Assembly (NCBI RefSeq): GCF_010389155.1
Contig: NC_057762.1
Coordinates: forward strand, 1,971,513 to 2,035,512
Length of the DNA: 64,000 nucleotides
Direction of reading: 5' to 3'
From: Erigeron canadensis
Taxonomy: Eukaryota; Streptophyta; Magnoliopsida; Asterales; Asteraceae
The notes beneath the pieces were generated by a model that saw only the letters and a program-made list of their open reading frames with translations, was not told the DNA's origin and did not search any database. A program made the position numbers and the translations under genes. Positions 60,101-64,000 of this stretch are shown here, in pieces. Position 1 is the stretch's first letter. Each line of letters begins with the position of its first letter.

Positions 60101-60597
60101 TCAAGTATTCTAAGATTTCTCAATTCACCAATTTCAGGAGGTATTGTTCCTACAAATTCATTTACACCAAGATAAAGATAAAGGAGTTTTGACGAGTGAC
60201 GAATTTCTGAGGGAATGATCCCAGAAAAGTTATTGAAAGTTAGTTCAATACATATAATATTCGGAAATGAAGAGAAAGAGAAGTGTTCAAGTGTACCGCT
60301 TAGAAAAGACGACGAAAGGTTCAGACGATATACGTTGCCGTTATCATCACACATGATTCCTTTCCAGTTACATGGAGAGGCTGGTTTTTGTGATGATAAA
60401 TTGAGATTGACATTATCATTTGTCCATGAAGGTAGTACAAGATTGTTTGTTTTTTGGCTTTTGAGAGTTGCTTTCCATTTTAGGAGAGCATCAACTTCTT
60501 CATTTGATGATGATGAGTCTGAATTAGCAACATTTAAAATGGTGAAAACTGTACATGTAATTAAAAGTAAGAAGATGGTTGAAGAAGACAAGACCAT
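57125..60597 (-). CDS. LRR receptor kinase, MIK2-like (LRR-XIIb type), block B copy
   Basis: Paralogue of the block A receptor with the same structure: exon 1 60597-57792, exon 2 57411-57125, 1030 residues. Signal peptide, CNWKGIMC cap, more than 20 LRRs, membrane segment (about 695-719) and an RD-type kinase with GKGGFGSVY, VAVK, HRD and DFG. Relative to A I see five substitutions over about 170 residues of the kinase in exon 1 and two in exon 2, but many in the LRRs, for example GSISKEICELRSL against GSIPNGFCELRSL. Position about 899, directly after the catalytic loop, is His (NILHD) where A and other kinases have a hydrophobic residue (NILLD). This position belongs to the catalytic spine, so activity may be altered. 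Its ATG is only about 1.35 kb from the divergent peptide gene. Confidence 0.95.
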
Positions 60598-60639
60598 GCT
60601 TAATTTGTGTTAATTTTTTGTAGGAGTTGTTTTGTGTTT

Positions 60640-61949
60640 CCTATTTTAAGTTCTTGTGTTTTTTTTTTTAAATGATTTTTATATATTACATACATATTGA
60701 TTGCTGGCAATGTTGGTCGACTATTCAGCATCACAGGTTTTGCTTTGTCTATTACGAGTATGTTTCTTGACTTTTTTTTTTTTTTGACTTTTCATCTATT
60801 AGTTTCTTTTTAATTATAGTTTTAAGTAGAGTGACACCTTATGTTTCGTTGTCTTATTATACCCTGTTAGATTTTTTTCTTTTAATTGCATCGGTGATTG
60901 AACTCAACGGTATACTTCTTTATCGTCCGGTAGAGATTTACTATGTCACCAACACAATCAATTCAAAAGCATGACTGGCGGTGGAATTCTCACTACCGTT
61001 TTGGAGGAAACTAGCTAATGCTAGAGAAAACCCCCATGCTTCACCTCATTGACAAAGACTTCCCAATATACCTTTCAAATGTTTTGAACCCGTGACCAAC
61101 ATTTGGCTGAAAGACATAAGGGGCATTAAATGTCTAGTTTGGCTAAATCCCTAGGATTTTTTTTTCTTTTTTATTTAACGATTTTTTTTTTCTAATTATT
61201 TTAAGTAAATTGTAAAAAATATGTTATACGTTTTAAACAGAGGGAACTGATCAACTAAACCGACGGTAAATTAAACCATAGAATAATTACTAGTTCACAT
61301 TAAGCATTTTAGTGTGCATGCAAAAATAAGTTGCTCAAACCACAAATAAAAAACAAACACATAAATACATCATTTCTAACTATCTTTTTCTTTCGAAACA
61401 AAATAATGTAAATAAACCATAAATCTCATTTAAGTTCACATCATTACCAATTTGTTATCATCAAACTGAATAAATTAAAGTCTTAGTTGGTTGAGTTATG
61501 TGGTTTTTTCCTTTAGATGCGGTACCTAATGTTGGTTGACGAGAGGTTATTTTTTTGGGAATACTGATGAGGTCCGGTTAAAACAATATGGTTTACACTG
61601 AGTAGTCTCACCCATGCATAGTGAATTTGAGGTGATTCGAAACACGCTATTCCATACTGAGTGATACAAAAAATGTGACAAATGTAATGTGTTGTATCTT
61701 TTTGAATCATACATGCGATATCACCACATGACAAATAAAGACTAGTAAAAGTATATTACACAAATAGTCAATGGTGCTTTTCGACTTTTATTCGAATTCG
61801 TACTTTTCAGAAATTGATTGTGTGCGACCTCTTGGAAAAGTCCATACAACTACTTGGCTTTAATTCTAATTTTGTCCTTTTATAAACTAGAATTTACAAT
61901 AAATACTATTTAAATAAATGGGTTGCAAGAATAGATCTGACTTAAAAAA
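60640..61949. other. Divergent intergenic region between receptor B and peptide B
   Basis: About 1.35 kb, free of the Helitron and duplicated MITE seen in block A. A B-only segment of about 270 bp lies near 60890-61160 and contains GAACCCGTGACC, a word common in transposon tails. The leader from 61475 to 61920 is shared with the relic at 39178-39628. Any common promoter elements of the pair would lie here. Confidence 0.45.
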
Positions 61950-63842
61950 ATGGGTTGCAATTTTGCTTTTGTACTCTGTTGTATCCTCTTGGTTTCATGT
62001 CCATCTACAACTTTATCAAAAACCTCTGACATGGCTCGAGGTATGCATACACATATCGATCGTTTTGTATTGAATATATAAATACGTTATTTGGCTTTAT
62101 AGTAGAAACTCTATATATATATATGCTGTTTCCTTCTGTCTGTCATTTACTCGTATCATATTATCAACTTTACGAGGATCTTCTCATGAGATGGCCACAA
62201 GATCTTAAGTTTAACTAACGATAGTTTTTTTTTTTTTTTGTTTTTTTTTTTCGTCTTGTCTTAGACCCGTATTCACAATTATCTTTATCTATACTATTAT
62301 AAAATATTTGTTTCTCTTCATTTTTATCAACTCAATTGTTGATAACCAAAAATGTTTCTCCTTCTTTTTTTTCACTATTTTAAAGATACGAGAGCAAGTA
62401 CCCACGCGTTGCAGCGGTGAGATGGTGAAGGTGATAGGTCATAGAGTATGATAGGTCATGAATGTGATATGTCACAAAGCGTCATAGCCAAATGTCTTAG
62501 CCGTAAGGACTCCGCTCTCGGATTTTTAAAATTCGTCGAAAGTATATAGAATGACATCTCTAATGAAAGAGCATGAAATTTTAAGAACATCCATATATTT
62601 TTTTATAATTTATCGATTTACGATTTTTGAGATAAAAGATTTTGAAAGAATTAGAGTAATAATATGATTTATGGAGGAGAGAAAGTTATAGGGATTGATG
62701 TATAGTACATTATGTATTATCATGTGTACATTGTTGAAATTGAAAGTTGAAAGTTGAAACCCAATTTGCTTTATAATATAGTATAGATGTACATTGTTGG
62801 AATTGAAGGTTGAAACCATATTTGCTTTTATAATATAATATAGATTACTAAAAATATCTATAATATCTACTTAAAATACTAATAATACCTTTAATGCACT
62901 TAATTTATAACTCTACCCTTGAACTTTAAAATTAGTACACTGTCTCCTTTTATATCATTTACTTTTACATTAATAAACAAATCGCTACCGCCACCACTAC
63001 CATCCGTTGTCGTCGTCACTGTTGCCGCCATTACACTGCCGCATCGGGCATAGAATACATATTAGGGCGGGGCTGCAATCGATTGGTACCTAATGGATGC
63101 TAAAATATATTACTATGATCTAATATGGCTTTTATTAGTAGTTAATCATTATTATAGTTGTTTATTCCCAAAAAAATGTAATTCGAATTCCACTCCATAC
63201 AATGACAAGTTTCATTCACAATAGACTATATTTAGTCTATTGTTTTAAACAGGTTTAACACAAAGTGTCATCTTCAAGAAAAAAACCCATAAACTTGTCA
63301 TCGCTCACGAGAGTATGAGTAATACAACAAGTGTATTCAATTCGTCAAATGTGCTATGAGAGTATAAGTAATACCGCAAGTGTATATATTCGATGTGTTG
63401 AATACATTTGCTTATCATTATTATGAGTAATATTTGCTAGATTTCATGATTTAGTAATCAAAATGAAGTATGACCATATTGTTGGAACTAATTAAGTTGT
63501 CTTCTTTGAAATTAAACTACTACCTTCTTTTATAAAAAGTTTTGAATCCAATGATAGGTCCCTCGACAGTTAGCTAGATCGAATTCCTTTTGGTTAGTAA
63601 TGAACAAGATCAAGAAACAACAAATTAAGCAGAACATTTATAACATGTCTGAATTCTGATTTAGAAATAATTGATCATTATGTTTCATTAATTCTTTCTC
63701 ATGTATGCATGTAGCCTTACTAGTCGAGAAGAAACCCGACGCATCGGTCCATAAGAATGGCGGAAATGTGTATGGTACAGATGGGTTAACATATGGTGGG
63801 TTTAAACCAGGACCGCCTGAAGATGACGGCCCTCATTATTAA
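61950..63842 (+). CDS. Small secreted peptide precursor, block B copy
   Basis: Two exons, 61950-62040 and 63715-63842 (phase 1, GT-AG), give 72 residues. Exon 1 encodes the same signal peptide as A with one change (Ser21 to Thr). The first 92 nt of exon 2 are identical to A at the nucleotide level, giving the same core (VEKKPDASVHKNGG and VYGTDGLTYGGF). The tail differs: KPGPPEDDGPHY against KRPPVNDGRHY in A. Both tails keep a PP pair, Asp-Gly and a final His-Tyr. Identical coding core with diverged introns suggests purifying selection or gene conversion. An upstream ATG at 61918 opens an overlapping frame. The family is unrecognised; a ligand role is only inferred. Confidence 0.7.
62288..63065 (+). 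mobile_element. Helitron in peptide B intron with a nested insertion
   Basis: It starts TCTATACTATTATAAA at 62288. The right end near 63065 has CCGCCATTACACTGCCGCATCG, like the block A copy, but the CTAAT terminus is decayed. The copy is longer than A because a second Helitron (62388-62844) is inserted in it. Confidence 0.5.
62388..62844 (-). mobile_element. Helitron nested in peptide B intron, only in block B
   Basis: On the minus strand it begins TCTATATTATATTATAAA at 62844 and ends CTCGT at 62388, a CTAGT-like terminus with one change, preceded by a CCGCTGCAACGCGTGGG hairpin. Block A reads straight across this site (AAAGATCTCTACTTAAAATAC near 34047-34066). Confidence 0.6.
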
Positions 63843-64000
63843 GATTATGCTCTCGTTGATGATTATATATGGCAAGGCACGCAGATTATTTGTTACAATG
63901 TCACAGCATAATGTATTCATACATTAATTAGTCACTTTGTAACAGTCGGTCTCTATATATGTTGCTTCAAGTACTTTTGGAATAAAGTTATATATATCGA
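63843..64000 (+). other. Peptide B 3' region
   Basis: Matches the 3' flank of the block A copy, including GCACGCAGATTATTTG-like and AATAAAG words. The window ends here. Confidence 0.4.

Larger units (their letters stand above)
51383..64000. repeat. Segmental duplication, block B (runs to the window end)
   Basis: Collinear with block A from about 22236 onward. Private insertions in B are a LINE remnant (about 52660-54080), a MITE (56514-56885), about 270 bp near 60890-61160, and a Helitron (62388-62844). Similarity still holds at 64000, so the block may extend beyond the window. Confidence 0.85.

Overview
The window is nuclear DNA of a flowering plant. It is AT-rich, its genes carry GT-AG introns, and the families present are plant ones: a DUF4057 protein, CDC20, FKBP12 with the plant cysteine pair, annexin, F-box proteins and LRR receptor kinases. 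Low-copy genes are separated by Helitron, MITE, SINE/LINE, Copia and Gypsy debris. The style suits a eudicot, possibly Asteraceae, but that is inference. There is no CRISPR array, prokaryotic operon or rRNA, and I recognise no tRNA gene.

Left part (1-20 kb): the last exon of a DUF4057 gene (+), a CDC20-type APC/C activator (-), a transposon-rich stretch of about 4 kb with a promoter-like module present three times, an FKBP12 gene (+), a 1 kb inverted-repeat element, and an annexin (-).

Right part (22-64 kb): two copies of a segment of about 13 kb. Block A is about 22.2-35.5 kb; block B runs from about 51.4 kb to the window end. Each holds, in order, a broken F-box gene (+), fragments of a kinesin-14 motor domain (-), an intact MIK2-type LRR receptor kinase (-) and, in divergent orientation, a two-exon gene for a small secreted peptide (+). 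Transposon insertions found in only one block (Helitron, Tourist-like MITE, retroposon and duplicated MITE in A; LINE, MITE and Helitron in B) date themselves after the duplication. Relics near 20.7 kb and 39.2-39.6 kb suggest the array was once larger. Between the blocks lie a transposon with ACACATGT-like repeats containing a nested hAT element, a Gypsy LTR with leader, a lone Copia-type LTR, and an F-box gene cut in two by a mutated Copia element.

The most interesting feature is the repeated receptor kinase plus secreted peptide pair. The two peptide genes share an identical coding core but differ in their C-terminal tails. The two receptors are almost identical in the kinase but differ across the LRR ectodomain. 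A receptor-ligand cassette is a reasonable hypothesis; nothing in the sequence proves it.
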